64,000 nucleotides of DNA from Pseudomonas grandcourensis (GTDB taxonomy: Bacteria > Pseudomonadota > Gammaproteobacteria > Pseudomonadales > Pseudomonadaceae): the NCBI RefSeq assembly GCF_039909015.1, contig NZ_CP150919.1, positions 2,456,501-2,520,500 on the forward strand, written 5' to 3'. Positions within the stretch are counted from its first letter, which is position 1. Every line of letters begins with the position of its first letter. A program made the position numbers and the translations under genes. The notes beneath the pieces were generated by a model. The model did not search any database. It had not been told where the DNA came from and was given only the letters and a program-made list of their open reading frames with translations. Shown here piece by piece: positions 1 through 8,977 of the stretch.

Positions 1-151
1 CCGTGGTGATCGGCGCGCGCGCCAGGCCGCTGTCGGTCACCAGCAGGGGGCGCTGGATGCCCTGGCTGCGACAGACCTCGGCCAGTTCGGCGATGCGCCC
101 GACACCAAAGCGAACGCTCGTGGGGTAGTTCCAGTTTCCGGTCAGGTTCAT
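1..151 (-). CDS. Iron-containing alcohol dehydrogenase, N-terminal part (runs off the left edge)
   Basis: Only the first 50 codons are in the window; the rest lies beyond base 1. The visible N-terminus (NWNYPTSVRFGVGRI, then a stretch ending in PLLVTDSGLA) is the usual opening of group III iron-dependent alcohol dehydrogenases, which reduce aldehydes or oxidise alcohols with NAD(P) and a bound divalent metal. The metal-binding histidines lie in the missing part and cannot be checked. The ATG is only 3 nt after the stop of the aldehyde dehydrogenase gene, so it is co-transcribed as the last visible gene of a glutamine synthetase-aldehyde dehydrogenase-alcohol dehydrogenase operon. Family call is likely; the substrate is unknown. 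Confidence 0.8.
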   Translation of the reverse strand, partial: MNLTGNWNYPTSVRFGVGRIAELAEVCRSQGIQRPLLVTDSGLARAPITT

Positions 152-154
152 GGT

Positions 155-1546
155 CTACACCTCGTGACGCAGATGAAAGGATTTGGCCCGGGTCAGGTGC
201 TCGTAGCCCAGTGGCGACAGGGTAACGCCGCGCCCGCTGTTCTTCACGCCGGTCCAGGCCAGTGCCGGGTCCAGGTAATCGCAGCGGTTCATGAACACAG
301 TGCCGGTGGCGATCTCGTTGCCCAGGCGTTCGGCCGCTGCGAGGTCTTGGGTCCAGATGGACGCGCTGAGCCCGAACTCACTGTCGTTCATCAAGGCGAT
401 GGCTTCTTCATCGCTGGCCACCGGCATGATGCCGACCACCGGGCCAAAGCTTTCGTCGCGCATGACCGACATTTGATGGTTCACGCCCACCAGCACCTGC
501 GGCGCGAGGTAGGCGCTGCCCGGTACGTCGGCGGCAAATGCCTGCGGATCGATCAGCGCCGTCGCGCCCTGGGCCAGCGCTTCGGCGATCTGGCCGCGAA
601 CGAAGAATGCGGCGCCCGGTGTCACCAGCGGGCCGAGGGTGGTGGCTTCGTCCAGCGGGTTGCCCAGCACGTATTGGCGGGTCAATTCGGCGAAACGTTC
701 GACAAACACCGGGTAGATTTTCTGGTCGACGTAGATGCGTTCCACGGCGCAGCAACTCTGTCCGGAATTGAAGAAACTGCCGTCCACCAGATTTTCCACC
801 GCATGCTCAAGGTTCGCGTCTGCCCGGACATAGGCCGGGTCTTTTCCACCGAGCTCCAGGCCCATGCCGAGAAACTGTCCGCTGGCGGCGCTTTCCATGA
901 CTTTGCCAGCCTCCACGGAGCCGGTGAAGTTCACTTGCTGCACGCGCCCGCCAGCAATGATCGCCCCGGTCGACACATGGTCGAGCAGCAGGTTCTGGAA
1001 CAGCCCCTCGGGCAGTTTTGCGCGACGCATGGCCTCGGCGAAACGCTCGCCCACCAGCAGGGTTTGCGATGCGTGCTTGAGGATCACGCTGTTGCCGGCC
1101 ATCAACGCCGGGATGATCGTGTTCACCGCCGTGAGGTAGGGGTAGTTCCACGGGGCGACCACCAGCACCGTGCCCAGCGGCTCGCGTTTGATAAAGCGCC
1201 TGAAACCCGCCTTGGGCTCCGGCTCTATAGCGGCCAGGGCCTGCGGTGCGATAGCGATCATGTGCCGGGCGCGTTCGGCAAAACCGCGCAGTTCGCCGGC
1301 GCCGTACCGCACCGGGCGGCCCATTTGCCAGGCCAGCTCCGGCACGATATCCGCCTGCATCGACAGCATCGCGTCAACCGCAGCGCTGCAAAATGCCGCG
1401 CGTTCGCTCAGTGAGCGGCGTTGCCATGAGGCCTGTGCGCTGGCAGCCGCCGTCAGCGCCTGCTCGACCTGCGCCGCATCGGCAAGATCGCGTTCGACGT
1501 ACACCCGGCCATCCACCGGGGAGATCAGTTGCACCTTCGCAGTCAT
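155..1546 (-). CDS. NAD(P)-dependent aldehyde dehydrogenase
   Basis: A 463-residue aldehyde dehydrogenase superfamily enzyme that oxidises an aldehyde to its acid in the cytoplasm. Seen: APWNYP near residue 131, the nucleotide-binding GNSVILKHAS near 151, NFTGS near 206, the general-base Glu in ELGGK near 231, and the catalytic Cys in SGQSCCAVER near 265. The ATG at 1546 was chosen because homology begins there; an upstream in-frame extension overlaps the preceding gene and is not family-like. It starts 7 nt after the stop of the glutamine synthetase-like gene. This suggests that it oxidises a gamma-glutamylated or free amino-aldehyde made in the same pathway (inference). At position 266 a second Cys adjoins the catalytic one, which is common in this family. 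Confidence 0.92.
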   Translation of the reverse strand: MTAKVQLISPVDGRVYVERDLADAAQVEQALTAAASAQASWQRRSLSERAAFCSAAVDAMLSMQADIVPELAWQMGRPVRYGAGELRGFAERARHMIAIAPQALAAIEPEPKAGFRRFIKREPLGTVLVVAPWNYPYLTAVNTIIPALMAGNSVILKHASQTLLVGERFAEAMRRAKLPEGLFQNLLLDHVSTGAIIAGGRVQQVNFTGSVEAGKVMESAASGQFLGMGLELGGKDPAYVRADANLEHAVENLVDGSFFNSGQSCCAVERIYVDQKIYPVFVERFAELTRQYVLGNPLDEATTLGPLVTPGAAFFVRGQIAEALAQGATALIDPQAFAADVPGSAYLAPQVLVGVNHQMSVMRDESFGPVVGIMPVASDEEAIALMNDSEFGLSASIWTQDLAAAERLGNEIATGTVFMNRCDYLDPALAWTGVKNSGRGVTLSPLGYEHLTRAKSFHLRHEV

Positions 1547-1553
1547 GATGTTC

Positions 1554-2927
1554 TCAATAGCGCTCGAAGCCGCGCTGCAATTCCCAGTCGGTGATTCGCC
1601 GGTCGTACTCCTTCTGCTCCCACTCGGCGGTGTGCACGTAATGGTCGACGACCTCGTCGCCAAACGCCTCGCGCAACATGCTTGAGCTCTTGAGGGCGGC
1701 GCTTGCCTCGCGCAGGGTCTTGGACACTTCCGGCAAATGCTCGTCGAGGTAGGCGTCGCCTTCGAACGGCGGCGCAAGGTCGAGCTTCTCGTCGATACCC
1801 TTCAAACCTGCTGCGATCAATGCGGCGAAGGCCAGATAGGGGTTGAGGTCGGCACCGCCGATGCGGCATTCGATGCGGATGGACTTGCTGCCTTCGGCAC
1901 ACAGGCGAAAGCCGGCGGTGCGATTGTCGCGGCTCCAGACCGCCCGCGTCGGCGCAAAAGTGCCAGCCTGGAAGCGCTTGTAGGAGTTGATATAAGGTGC
2001 GAGAAAACAGGTGATGTCGTTGGCGTACTTGAGCTGCCCGGCGACCCAGGCCCGCATCAGTTTCGACATGCCGAACTCGGCTTTTGCGTCGAAGAACAGC
2101 GGCTTCTTGGCGTTCTTGTCCCACAGCGAATTATGGATGTGACTGCTGGAACCGGCAGCGTCGTAGCGCCACTTGGCCATGAAGGTGATCGCCTTGCCCT
2201 GCAACTGCGCGATCTCTTTGCAGGCGTGCTTGATGATGACGTGGTGGTCGGCCATGGTCATGGCGTCGGCGTAGCGGATGTTGATCTCTTCCTGCCCCGG
2301 GCCCCATTCACCCTTGGAGTTTTCCACGGGAATGCCCGAGGCCTGCAAGTGTTTGCGGATCGCCCGCAGCACCGGCTCTTCGCGGGTGGTCTGCAGGATG
2401 TTGTAGTCCTCGATGTAATGGCCGGCGGTTTTCGGTTTGTGATAGTTGCGCTTGTGGATCGCCTCGTAGGTCTCATCGAACAGATAGAACTCGAGTTCCG
2501 AGGCAAACATGCCGGTATAGCCGCGCTCGCGCAGGCGCTCGACCTGTTTTTTCAGAATCGCCCGCGGGCTGTGGGGCAGGTCCTGGCGATGGTGATGATC
2601 GAGCACGTCGCACAGCACCAGCGCCGTGCATTCAAGCCAGGGCACGCGCCGCAGGGTGGACATGTCGGGCTTGAGCACGAAATCGCCGTAGCCCTTGCTC
2701 CAACTGGCCGCGGCGTAACCCGGCACCGGCTCCATGTCGATGTCATCGGCCAGCAGATAGTTGCAGCAGTGGGTTTCTTCGTGGCCGCTGTCGATGAAAA
2801 ACTCGACCTGGAAGCGCTTGCCGACCAGGCGTCCCTGCATGTCGACCATGCAGACCAGTACGGTATCGATTTCGCCGGCAGCCGCGGCGCGCTTGAGTGC
2901 ATCAAAGCTGAGGAGGGGCTCTGTCAT
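1554..2927 (-). CDS. Glutamine synthetase family protein (gamma-glutamyl-amine ligase type)
   Basis: A 457-residue protein of the glutamine synthetase superfamily, which uses ATP to join glutamate to ammonia or an amine. Seen: the metal-site Glu in ASELEFYLF near residue 144, the GEWGPGQEEINI substrate/metal loop near 206, the GSSSHIHNSLW histidine motif near 260, and a C-terminal RIECRIGGADLNPYLA segment. It lacks the adenylylation-type tail of housekeeping GlnA. Members next to aldehyde and alcohol dehydrogenases usually act on amines (as PuuA or IpuC do), so a gamma-glutamyl amine ligase is more likely than ammonia assimilation. The ATG at 2927 fits the family length; an extra 24-codon upstream extension is not conserved-looking. 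First gene of the operon. Confidence 0.88.
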   Translation of the reverse strand: MTEPLLSFDALKRAAAAGEIDTVLVCMVDMQGRLVGKRFQVEFFIDSGHEETHCCNYLLADDIDMEPVPGYAAASWSKGYGDFVLKPDMSTLRRVPWLECTALVLCDVLDHHHRQDLPHSPRAILKKQVERLRERGYTGMFASELEFYLFDETYEAIHKRNYHKPKTAGHYIEDYNILQTTREEPVLRAIRKHLQASGIPVENSKGEWGPGQEEINIRYADAMTMADHHVIIKHACKEIAQLQGKAITFMAKWRYDAAGSSSHIHNSLWDKNAKKPLFFDAKAEFGMSKLMRAWVAGQLKYANDITCFLAPYINSYKRFQAGTFAPTRAVWSRDNRTAGFRLCAEGSKSIRIECRIGGADLNPYLAFAALIAAGLKGIDEKLDLAPPFEGDAYLDEHLPEVSKTLREASAALKSSSMLREAFGDEVVDHYVHTAEWEQKEYDRRITDWELQRGFERY

Positions 2928-3100
2928 CACGGCAATCCTGCGTGAAAGGTTTGGGCCAGTCTGGGATAGCTGTTGCAGACGCTCTCCAGAAAAACCCAAA
3001 ACCTGCAGAACCGAGCATCGTGAGCAACGAGTTGATCAAAGCTTAGCTTACCGTTGCAAAGTGCAAGTTTTGCCAGGTGTAAGTCGTGTTCAGCGACCCA

Positions 3101-4699
3101 TCACTCAGGCAACCCCGCCAACCGCAGCCCATCGACGAAACGGGCGAAATCCTCAGGCCGTTGAATAGGCAGCCAGTCCTTGAGGGTGCACAGGCGCAAA
3201 GAGGGATCCAGCTCTCGCAGGCGTTGCATCGCCAAATTCGCTTTATCCATTCGACCGTCGAGCGCATGACTGGCCGCCACCAGCGCCGCCGCGATCAGCA
3301 GACTGGGCAGGTTGCCCAGTCCCTTTTCCGCCCAGTCCGCAGCGGCATCGAAGTGCCCGGCGAAGAAATGCGCGAGCGCCATCCCGACCTGCATCCTGAA
3401 CATTTCCGGATCCAGCGGACTCAAGCGAACGGCATGGTTCAAATTCTCGATGGCGGCGTCTGTTTCGCCGTGCAGCGCCCGCAGGATACCGCCCAGAAAC
3501 CAGGCAGGGGCGAGGTTGGGATTGAGCAGGCGCGCCCGGTCGAGCAGTGCAATGCCGGCGTCGACTTCGCCAGCGAGGTGAGCCAGCGCATGTCCGCCCC
3601 GGGTCAACGCAACGGCATCATCTCGGCCGAGGGTCACCGCCAGCCGCGCCAGCCGTATGCCCTCGGCGATTTCTGCTGGTCGATCGCTCATCCAGCCATT
3701 GAGCTTGCGCCAGAAGTGGCACCAGGCAGCCATGCCATAGGCCGAAGCGAATTCCCCATCGAGTTCGATGGCCTGGTAGAACATCGGCAGCGCCTGCTCG
3801 ATGGCTTCCCGACTGCCGCTATGCAGTTTTGCCATGGCCCGCAGGTAGTAGTCGTAGGCGTCCAGGCTTTCCGTCGGCTTGCGTTTGGCGCGCTCGATTT
3901 CTGCCCGTTCCAGTTGCGGCGCAATCGCGCCGACGACGCTTTCGGTGATTTGGTCCTGCAGCTCGAAGATGTCGTCGAGCAGGCCTTCAAAGCGCTCTGC
4001 CCAGATGTGCGCTCCGCTCGTGGCGTCGATCAGTTGCCCGGTAATGCGCAGCCTGTTCCCGCACTTGCGCACGCTGCCTTCGAGCACGTAGCGAACGCCC
4101 AGCTCCTGGCCGACGCCCCGGGCGTCCACGGTCTGGCCCTTGTAGGTGAAGCTCGAGTTGCGCGCGATGACGAACAGCCAGCGGATACGCGACAGGGCGG
4201 CGATGATGTCCTCCACCACGCCATCGGCGAAATACTCCTGCTCCGGATCGCCGCTCAGGTTCTGGAAGGGCAGGACCGTGATCGAGGGTTTGTCCGGCAG
4301 GACGAGCGCAGGGGAGGGGATTGGCTTCGCGGTGGCGGCCGGGCGTTCATCGATATCGGGCTGTGGCGTTTCCCCGGTCATGTCGCCGTTGATCCGGCCA
4401 ACGAAGCGGTAGCCCTTGCGGGCGACGGTGCGCACCAGCCGTTGTTCCTCTCCGGTATCGCCAATGGCCTTGCGCACCGCATTGATGTGGCTGGTGATCG
4501 TCGACTCCGAAACGATCCGGCCACTCCACACCGCCTGGAGCAATTCGTCCTTGCTGACGACACGGTCGGGATTGTTAACGAACAGCAGCAACAGGTCGAA
4601 GACCTGCGGTCCGACGGCCACGACCTGCCCGCGCAGGGTCAGCTCCCGGCGCTCCTGATCGAGCACGTAGTCTTCAAACGTGAATGGCAAGTCGAGCAT
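3101..4699 (-). CDS. PhoB-type winged-helix regulator with TolB-like and TPR domains
   Basis: About 532 residues. The N-terminal ~110 residues form an OmpR/PhoB-type DNA-binding domain (recognition region ITSHINAVRKAIGD followed by VRTVARKGYRFVG). A proline-rich linker leads to a TolB-N/adenylate-cyclase-associated segment (ITVLPFQNLSGDPEQEYFADG). The rest is TPR-like helical repeats (AIELDGEFASAYGMAAWCHF, RLLNPNLAPAWFLG, AVRLSPLDPEMF). Unlike CadC it has no transmembrane segment, so it should act in the cytoplasm. It is transcribed away from the SDR-cupin-pump genes across a 239-bp gap and is the obvious candidate regulator (inference). The ATG at 4699 was chosen just before the winged helix; an in-frame start at 4843 would add 48 residues without family character. 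Confidence 0.85.
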   Translation of the reverse strand: MLDLPFTFEDYVLDQERRELTLRGQVVAVGPQVFDLLLLFVNNPDRVVSKDELLQAVWSGRIVSESTITSHINAVRKAIGDTGEEQRLVRTVARKGYRFVGRINGDMTGETPQPDIDERPAATAKPIPSPALVLPDKPSITVLPFQNLSGDPEQEYFADGVVEDIIAALSRIRWLFVIARNSSFTYKGQTVDARGVGQELGVRYVLEGSVRKCGNRLRITGQLIDATSGAHIWAERFEGLLDDIFELQDQITESVVGAIAPQLERAEIERAKRKPTESLDAYDYYLRAMAKLHSGSREAIEQALPMFYQAIELDGEFASAYGMAAWCHFWRKLNGWMSDRPAEIAEGIRLARLAVTLGRDDAVALTRGGHALAHLAGEVDAGIALLDRARLLNPNLAPAWFLGGILRALHGETDAAIENLNHAVRLSPLDPEMFRMQVGMALAHFFAGHFDAAADWAEKGLGNLPSLLIAAALVAASHALDGRMDKANLAMQRLRELDPSLRLCTLKDWLPIQRPEDFARFVDGLRLAGLPE

Positions 4700-4938
4700 C
4701 CCCTGGCGAAGCGCCCTCAACTCCGTGTCCCAGGCGGTTGGTAACTGAGGAGAATAATACGGCAGCCCGAAACCCGCTGCACCGTCTGCGGCAAGATTGG
4801 ACGAACATCCATGGCCTTGGACATAAATCCAAGCACTCGCCAAGGCAAACCCAAGGCCGGCGCAAGGACTTGCCTCGTGCGTACCGGCACTCTATCTACA
4901 CCGACGCAATGGTTGCAGTCGACAAGTGGAGAAAAGTC

Positions 4939-5691
4939 ATGAAGATCGTCGTCATCGGAGGCTCCGGCCTCATCGGATCGAAACTTGTGAACACCCTGCG
5001 CGAGCGCGGCCATGACGCGCTCGCCGCCAGCCCCAGCACGGGCGTGAACAGCATCACCCGCGAAGGCCTGGCCGAAGCGATGGATGGTGCCGATGTGGTG
5101 GTCGACGTGGCGAACGCGCCGTCGTGGGAGGACCAGGCCGTTCTCGATTTCTTTGAAACGTCGAGCCGTAACCTGCTGGCCGCCGAAGCCGCTGCGGGGG
5201 TTGGTCATCATGTTGCCCTGTCGATTGTCGGCAGCGAACGGCTTCCCGATACCGGCTATTTCCGGGCCAAGGTCGCGCAGGAGGCCCTTATCAAGGCGTC
5301 CGGCATGCCTTACACCATTGTGCGTGCCACGCAGTTCTCCGAGTTTGCCGGCGGCATTGTCCAGTCGTTCGCCGTAGGCGATGAGATTCATGCTTCGCCG
5401 GCGCTGATCCAGCCGATTGCGTCCGACGACGTGGTCGCGGCGCTGGCCGATGTCGTGTTGGCGGCACCGGTCAATGGCACGGTTGAAGTCGGCGGCCCGG
5501 AGGTCATGCCGATCGACGAGCTGGCCAGGCGCTATCTGCGGGCGACCCAGGACAACCGCAAGGTCGTGCCGGACGTGCATGCGCGCTACTTCGGCGCCGT
5601 GCTCAACGATCAATCGCTGGTCACTGGCAAGAACGCACGCCTGGGGGCGATCCGCTTCGACGACTGGCTGGCCCGGTCGACTGCGCAGTAA
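4939..5691 (+). CDS. Atypical SDR / NmrA-like NAD(P)-binding oxidoreductase
   Basis: A 250-residue Rossmann-fold protein. It opens with KIVVIGGSGLIGSKLVNTL, the glycine-rich dinucleotide-binding motif of extended/atypical SDRs. Then come DVVVDVANAPSW and GVGHHVALSIVGSERLP, typical of NmrA/YwnB-like proteins, which act as redox sensors or quinone/flavin reductases. The start ATG follows GGAGAAAAG at good spacing; longer in-frame starts upstream lack this. First gene of a plus-strand set with the cupin protein and the HlyD/MFS pump. No classical YxxxK catalytic pair is evident, so the enzymatic reaction is uncertain. Confidence 0.85.
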   Translation: MKIVVIGGSGLIGSKLVNTLRERGHDALAASPSTGVNSITREGLAEAMDGADVVVDVANAPSWEDQAVLDFFETSSRNLLAAEAAAGVGHHVALSIVGSERLPDTGYFRAKVAQEALIKASGMPYTIVRATQFSEFAGGIVQSFAVGDEIHASPALIQPIASDDVVAALADVVLAAPVNGTVEVGGPEVMPIDELARRYLRATQDNRKVVPDVHARYFGAVLNDQSLVTGKNARLGAIRFDDWLARSTAQ

Positions 5692-5735
5692 CGAATCGCA
5701 CCCTCACATTTCCCTACCAATCCAGGAGAAATCCC

Positions 5736-6149
5736 ATGGTTACCCGATTGCTGATGGCCGCTGTCTTCGCCGCGCTTTCGATCAGCGCCGCATCCGCTGC
5801 CGAGCCGCCCCACGGCAAGGTGACGGTGGTGTTCGACCGTCCCATTCCCAACATCCCTGGCAAGAGCATGAGGGGCGTGGTCGTCGAGTATGGGCCGGGT
5901 GCCGCGTCGCCGGCCCACACCCATCCGAAAACGGCCTTTATCTATGCAACGGTCCTGGAAGGCGCGTTTCGCATCCAGGTCAAAGGTCAGCCGGAAAAGA
6001 TCTACAACGTTGGTGAAAACTTCGTAGAGGAGCCAGGTTCCGTGCACCTGGTCAGCGCCAACGCCAGCGACACCCAACCGGCACGCCTGTTGGCGGTGTT
6101 CGTCCTCGACACCGAGGAAAAGGTACTCGTCACACCGATCAAGCAGTGA
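5736..6149 (+). CDS. Secreted cupin-domain protein
   Basis: 137 residues with a clear Sec signal peptide (LLMAAVFAALSISAASA, cleavage near residue 21) and a single small cupin barrel. The metal-binding pattern is visible as PAHTHPKTAFIY and, in the second half, the EEPGSVHLVSAN histidine. Such periplasmic cupins are small metal-binding proteins of mostly unknown reaction; some act on quinones or oxidised aromatics. It lies 44 nt after the SDR gene and just before the pump genes, preceded by CAGGAGAAATCCC, a good ribosome site. The context suggests a stress or detoxification role (inference). Confidence 0.88.
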   Translation: MVTRLLMAAVFAALSISAASAAEPPHGKVTVVFDRPIPNIPGKSMRGVVVEYGPGAASPAHTHPKTAFIYATVLEGAFRIQVKGQPEKIYNVGENFVEEPGSVHLVSANASDTQPARLLAVFVLDTEEKVLVTPIKQ

Positions 6150-6245
6150 GCCGATCAACGCGCTCATGAAGGCTCGACAGCCGGGCGGCAGACCCTGCCG
6201 CCCAGTGGCAGAGTCAGTTCTTGGCATTGAACAGGAAATGAAAAC

Positions 6246-7343
6246 ATGAACTCGCTCCTGGACAAGGCCGCCAATGCCACCAGCGCAAGCGGCGGAACGC
6301 CTGTGGTCGTGGCGCGCCGAAGCAAGCGCAAGACCATCGGCCTGTTGCTGTGCGTCGCGGCCTTGATGGTCGTGGCGTTTTGGGGAGCCCTGGCGTTTTC
6401 AAGTGGCGTGACCTCGACCGACAACGCTTATGTTCGCGGGGACGTCACCTCGCTCGCCGCCAAGGTCGCCGGCTATGTCACGGCGGTCGAGATCGAGGAT
6501 AACCAGGCCGTGCGTGCCGGTGATGTGCTGTTTCGTATCGATGACCGCGACTATCGCGCCAGACTTGCGCAAGCCGAGGCCAATGTCAGCGCCGCCCAGG
6601 CGCGCCTGACCCATGTCGATGCGCAGATCCAGCTCCAGCATGCGCTGATCAGGCAGGCCGAAGCACAAAGGCGCTCGGCCACCGCCGACATGAGCCTGGC
6701 GGCCAAGACCCACGATCGCAGCCGCAAACTGATCGTCAGCAATGCGGTGAGCCAGGCCCTGGTCGATGAAACCGGCACGGCGCAATCCAGAGCCTTGGCC
6801 TCGGTGTCGGCCGCTTCGGCAACGGTCGAGGCACAACAGCAACGCATCGCGGTGTTTGCGGCCGAGCGCGAGGCGGCCGTTGCCGCCGTGACGCAAGCAC
6901 AGGCCGCGCGTGATCTCGCCCGGATCGATCTCGATCACACCGTGGTGCACGCACCGGTGGATGGCGTGGTTGGTAACCGTCAGGTTCGCCTCGGTCGTTT
7001 CGTCACGCCGGGCGTATCCCTGCTCGATATCGTGCCGGTCAACGATGTGTGGGTCGTGGCGAACTTCAAGGAAACCCAGCTTGAACATATCCGCCCCGGT
7101 CAGCCCGTGCGCGTCACGGTCGATGGCTATCCCGATGCGGCACTCGATGGCGTGGTCGACAGCTTTGCACCGGGCAGTGGCTCGGCGTTCAGCCTGCTGC
7201 CGCCCGACAACGCCACCGGGAACTTTGTGCGTGTCGTGCAGCGCGTGCCGGTGAAGATCCGCCTGGCCCACAATCCGCTGCCGGGGCGCATCGTGCCGGG
7301 CCTGTCCGCGCGGGTGGAAGTTGCGCAAGGGGCCGGCTCATGA
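6246..7343 (+). CDS. HlyD/EmrA-family membrane fusion protein of an efflux pump
   Basis: 365 residues: a short cytoplasmic N-terminus, one membrane segment (residues ~30-51, IGLLLCVAALMVVAFWGALA), a barrel-sandwich half (TDNAYVRGDVTSLAAKVAGYV), a long alpha-helical hairpin rich in Ala/Gln (~residues 95-220), then the second lipoyl half (LDHTVVHAPVDGVVGNR) and a beta-barrel. This is the periplasmic adaptor of EmrAB-type tripartite exporters. The stop overlaps the start of the MFS gene by ATGA, so the two are translationally coupled. No outer-membrane factor gene is next to them, so a TolC/OprM-type channel must come from elsewhere. Confidence 0.93.
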   Translation: MNSLLDKAANATSASGGTPVVVARRSKRKTIGLLLCVAALMVVAFWGALAFSSGVTSTDNAYVRGDVTSLAAKVAGYVTAVEIEDNQAVRAGDVLFRIDDRDYRARLAQAEANVSAAQARLTHVDAQIQLQHALIRQAEAQRRSATADMSLAAKTHDRSRKLIVSNAVSQALVDETGTAQSRALASVSAASATVEAQQQRIAVFAAEREAAVAAVTQAQAARDLARIDLDHTVVHAPVDGVVGNRQVRLGRFVTPGVSLLDIVPVNDVWVVANFKETQLEHIRPGQPVRVTVDGYPDAALDGVVDSFAPGSGSAFSLLPPDNATGNFVRVVQRVPVKIRLAHNPLPGRIVPGLSARVEVAQGAGS

Positions 7344-8908
7344 GCGGCGCCAGACCGACCACTGGCGTGCTGCTCATCGCCGGCATCGTCCTGGCGACAT
7401 TGACCGAAGCGATCGCCAGCACCGTGCTGGCCCTCGGCCGCGGCGACATCATCGGCGACACCTATGCCACGCCTGACGAGTTCGCCTGGCTGGATGTCGG
7501 CTACATCGCGTTCAAGCTGATCGGGTTCATGATTGCCCCCTGGCTGATGCAGCGGTTTTCTGCGCGCTACGTGATCATCGGCGCCACCCTGATCATGGGC
7601 CTGGCGTGTTGCATGGCGGCCGCTACCGCCTGGCTGGAACTGCTGATCGCACTGCGCGTCCTGCAAGGCTTCGCCGGCGGCGCTTTGCTGGTGGCGGGTC
7701 AGGCGCTGATTTTTCGCGGTTATCCGCGGGCCCTTCAGCCGATCCTGCAAGCCCTGTTTGCCATGGCGGCGGTGGTCGCGTCGGCGACCCTCGCGCCAGC
7801 CCTTCAAGGGTGGTTGATCGACAGCCAATCCTGGACCTGGATTTTCTTCAGCGTGGTGCCGCTGGCCCTGGCGGCCATCGGCCTCTTGCTCATTGCCGAC
7901 CACCCCGTGCCCGCCAAGGTCCGGCAACACTCGTTTGACTGGTTCGGCTGTGCACTGATAGGTGCCGCGCTGTTCTGCTTCACCTATGTGCTCAGCCAGG
8001 GCAGCCGCTGGGACTGGTTTGAAGAACCGCGCATTCTAGTGATGACGGTGATCGGCGGTGCCGCGCTGCTGGTCTTTATCGGCCAACAGGTTTTGGCCAA
8101 CGGCCAGGGGTTGTTCGATTTCACCCTGTTCAAATCGAGCGATTTCACCTTTGCCTTTTGCGTCAGTTTCGTCGCCGGTGCCGCCCTGTTCGGCAGCGCC
8201 TACCTGATCCCGGCGTTCGCCCTGTCGGTACTCGCCTTCACACCGACCGATGCCGGCCTGCTCCTGTTGCCCAGTGGCGGGTTTTTTGTCGGTTCGCTGC
8301 TCATCGCCGCCTGGCTGTTCAGCGTGCGCCGCGTGCCGCCGGTGGCGACCGTGCCGTTGGGTATCTTGCTGATCATGGGGGCGATGTGGATGTTGTTTGG
8401 TTCCACCAGCGAAAGCGGCAGCGACGACATGATGGCGGCCATCCTGCTGCGTGGCCTGGGCCTTGGCTTCCTGTTTCTGTCGATCACGTTGATCGCTTTC
8501 ACCCACCTCAACAGCCGCAACCTGGCCAGCGGCATCGGCCTGTTCAATACGGGGCGCCAGTTGGGTGGCTTGATGGGCGTTGCCGGGCTGCAGACCTTGA
8601 TCGATCATCAGGTTGTCAGCAATGGCGTGGTCCTCGGCGCCAACGTCACCCCGGGGGGACACGCGCTCATCGAACGGCTGATGAGCACAACCGCGATGCT
8701 GGCGGGGAAGGGCATGGATCAGGTGGCCGCTGGCCGGGCAGCCACGAGCCTGCTGGGCAAGGCGGTGACAGGTCAGGCCACGGTGATTGCTTTCGATACG
8801 GCGTTCTTCGCCGTGGCCCTGCTGTTCGTCGTTGCCGCGCCCATCCTGGTTGGCATCAAGATCGGCCTGGCGCGATCCGAGAAAGTGCACGAACAACGGA
8901 CACATTGA
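7340..8908 (+). CDS. DHA2-family MFS drug efflux transporter (EmrB-like)
   Basis: 522 residues with about 14 predicted membrane helices, the DHA2 (14-TMS) size. Visible features include TGVLLIAGIVLATLTEAIAS in helix 1, a LRVLQGFAGGALLVAGQ segment matching motif C-like helix 5, and a late GIGLFNTGRQLGGLMGVAG helix. It works with the HlyD partner, whose gene overlaps it by 4 bp, to export hydrophobic compounds using the proton gradient. The substrate is unknown. Transcription ends at a strong hairpin 12 nt past the stop codon. Confidence 0.92.
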   Translation: MSGARPTTGVLLIAGIVLATLTEAIASTVLALGRGDIIGDTYATPDEFAWLDVGYIAFKLIGFMIAPWLMQRFSARYVIIGATLIMGLACCMAAATAWLELLIALRVLQGFAGGALLVAGQALIFRGYPRALQPILQALFAMAAVVASATLAPALQGWLIDSQSWTWIFFSVVPLALAAIGLLLIADHPVPAKVRQHSFDWFGCALIGAALFCFTYVLSQGSRWDWFEEPRILVMTVIGGAALLVFIGQQVLANGQGLFDFTLFKSSDFTFAFCVSFVAGAALFGSAYLIPAFALSVLAFTPTDAGLLLLPSGGFFVGSLLIAAWLFSVRRVPPVATVPLGILLIMGAMWMLFGSTSESGSDDMMAAILLRGLGLGFLFLSITLIAFTHLNSRNLASGIGLFNTGRQLGGLMGVAGLQTLIDHQVVSNGVVLGANVTPGGHALIERLMSTTAMLAGKGMDQVAAGRAATSLLGKAVTGQATVIAFDTAFFAVALLFVVAAPILVGIKIGLARSEKVHEQRTH

Positions 8909-8920
8909 TGACCCACACGA

Positions 8921-8949
8921 AAAAGCCCGGCTGTTGAGGCCGGGCTTTT
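8921..8949. terminator. Bidirectional rho-independent terminator
   Basis: Perfect 11-bp inverted repeat AAAAGCCCGGC / GCCGGGCTTTT with a 7-nt loop. It has a T-run on the plus strand after the pump operon and the matching T-run on the minus strand after the repeat-protein gene. It sits between two convergent genes and can serve both. Confidence 0.92.
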
Positions 8950-8977
8950 CGTTGAGTCCTGCGGTCAAACACTGCAT

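Noticed and set aside
164..1414. Plus-strand open frame opposite the aldehyde dehydrogenase gene
   Set aside because: Shadow of a real gene; no domain and composition typical of antisense GC-rich DNA.
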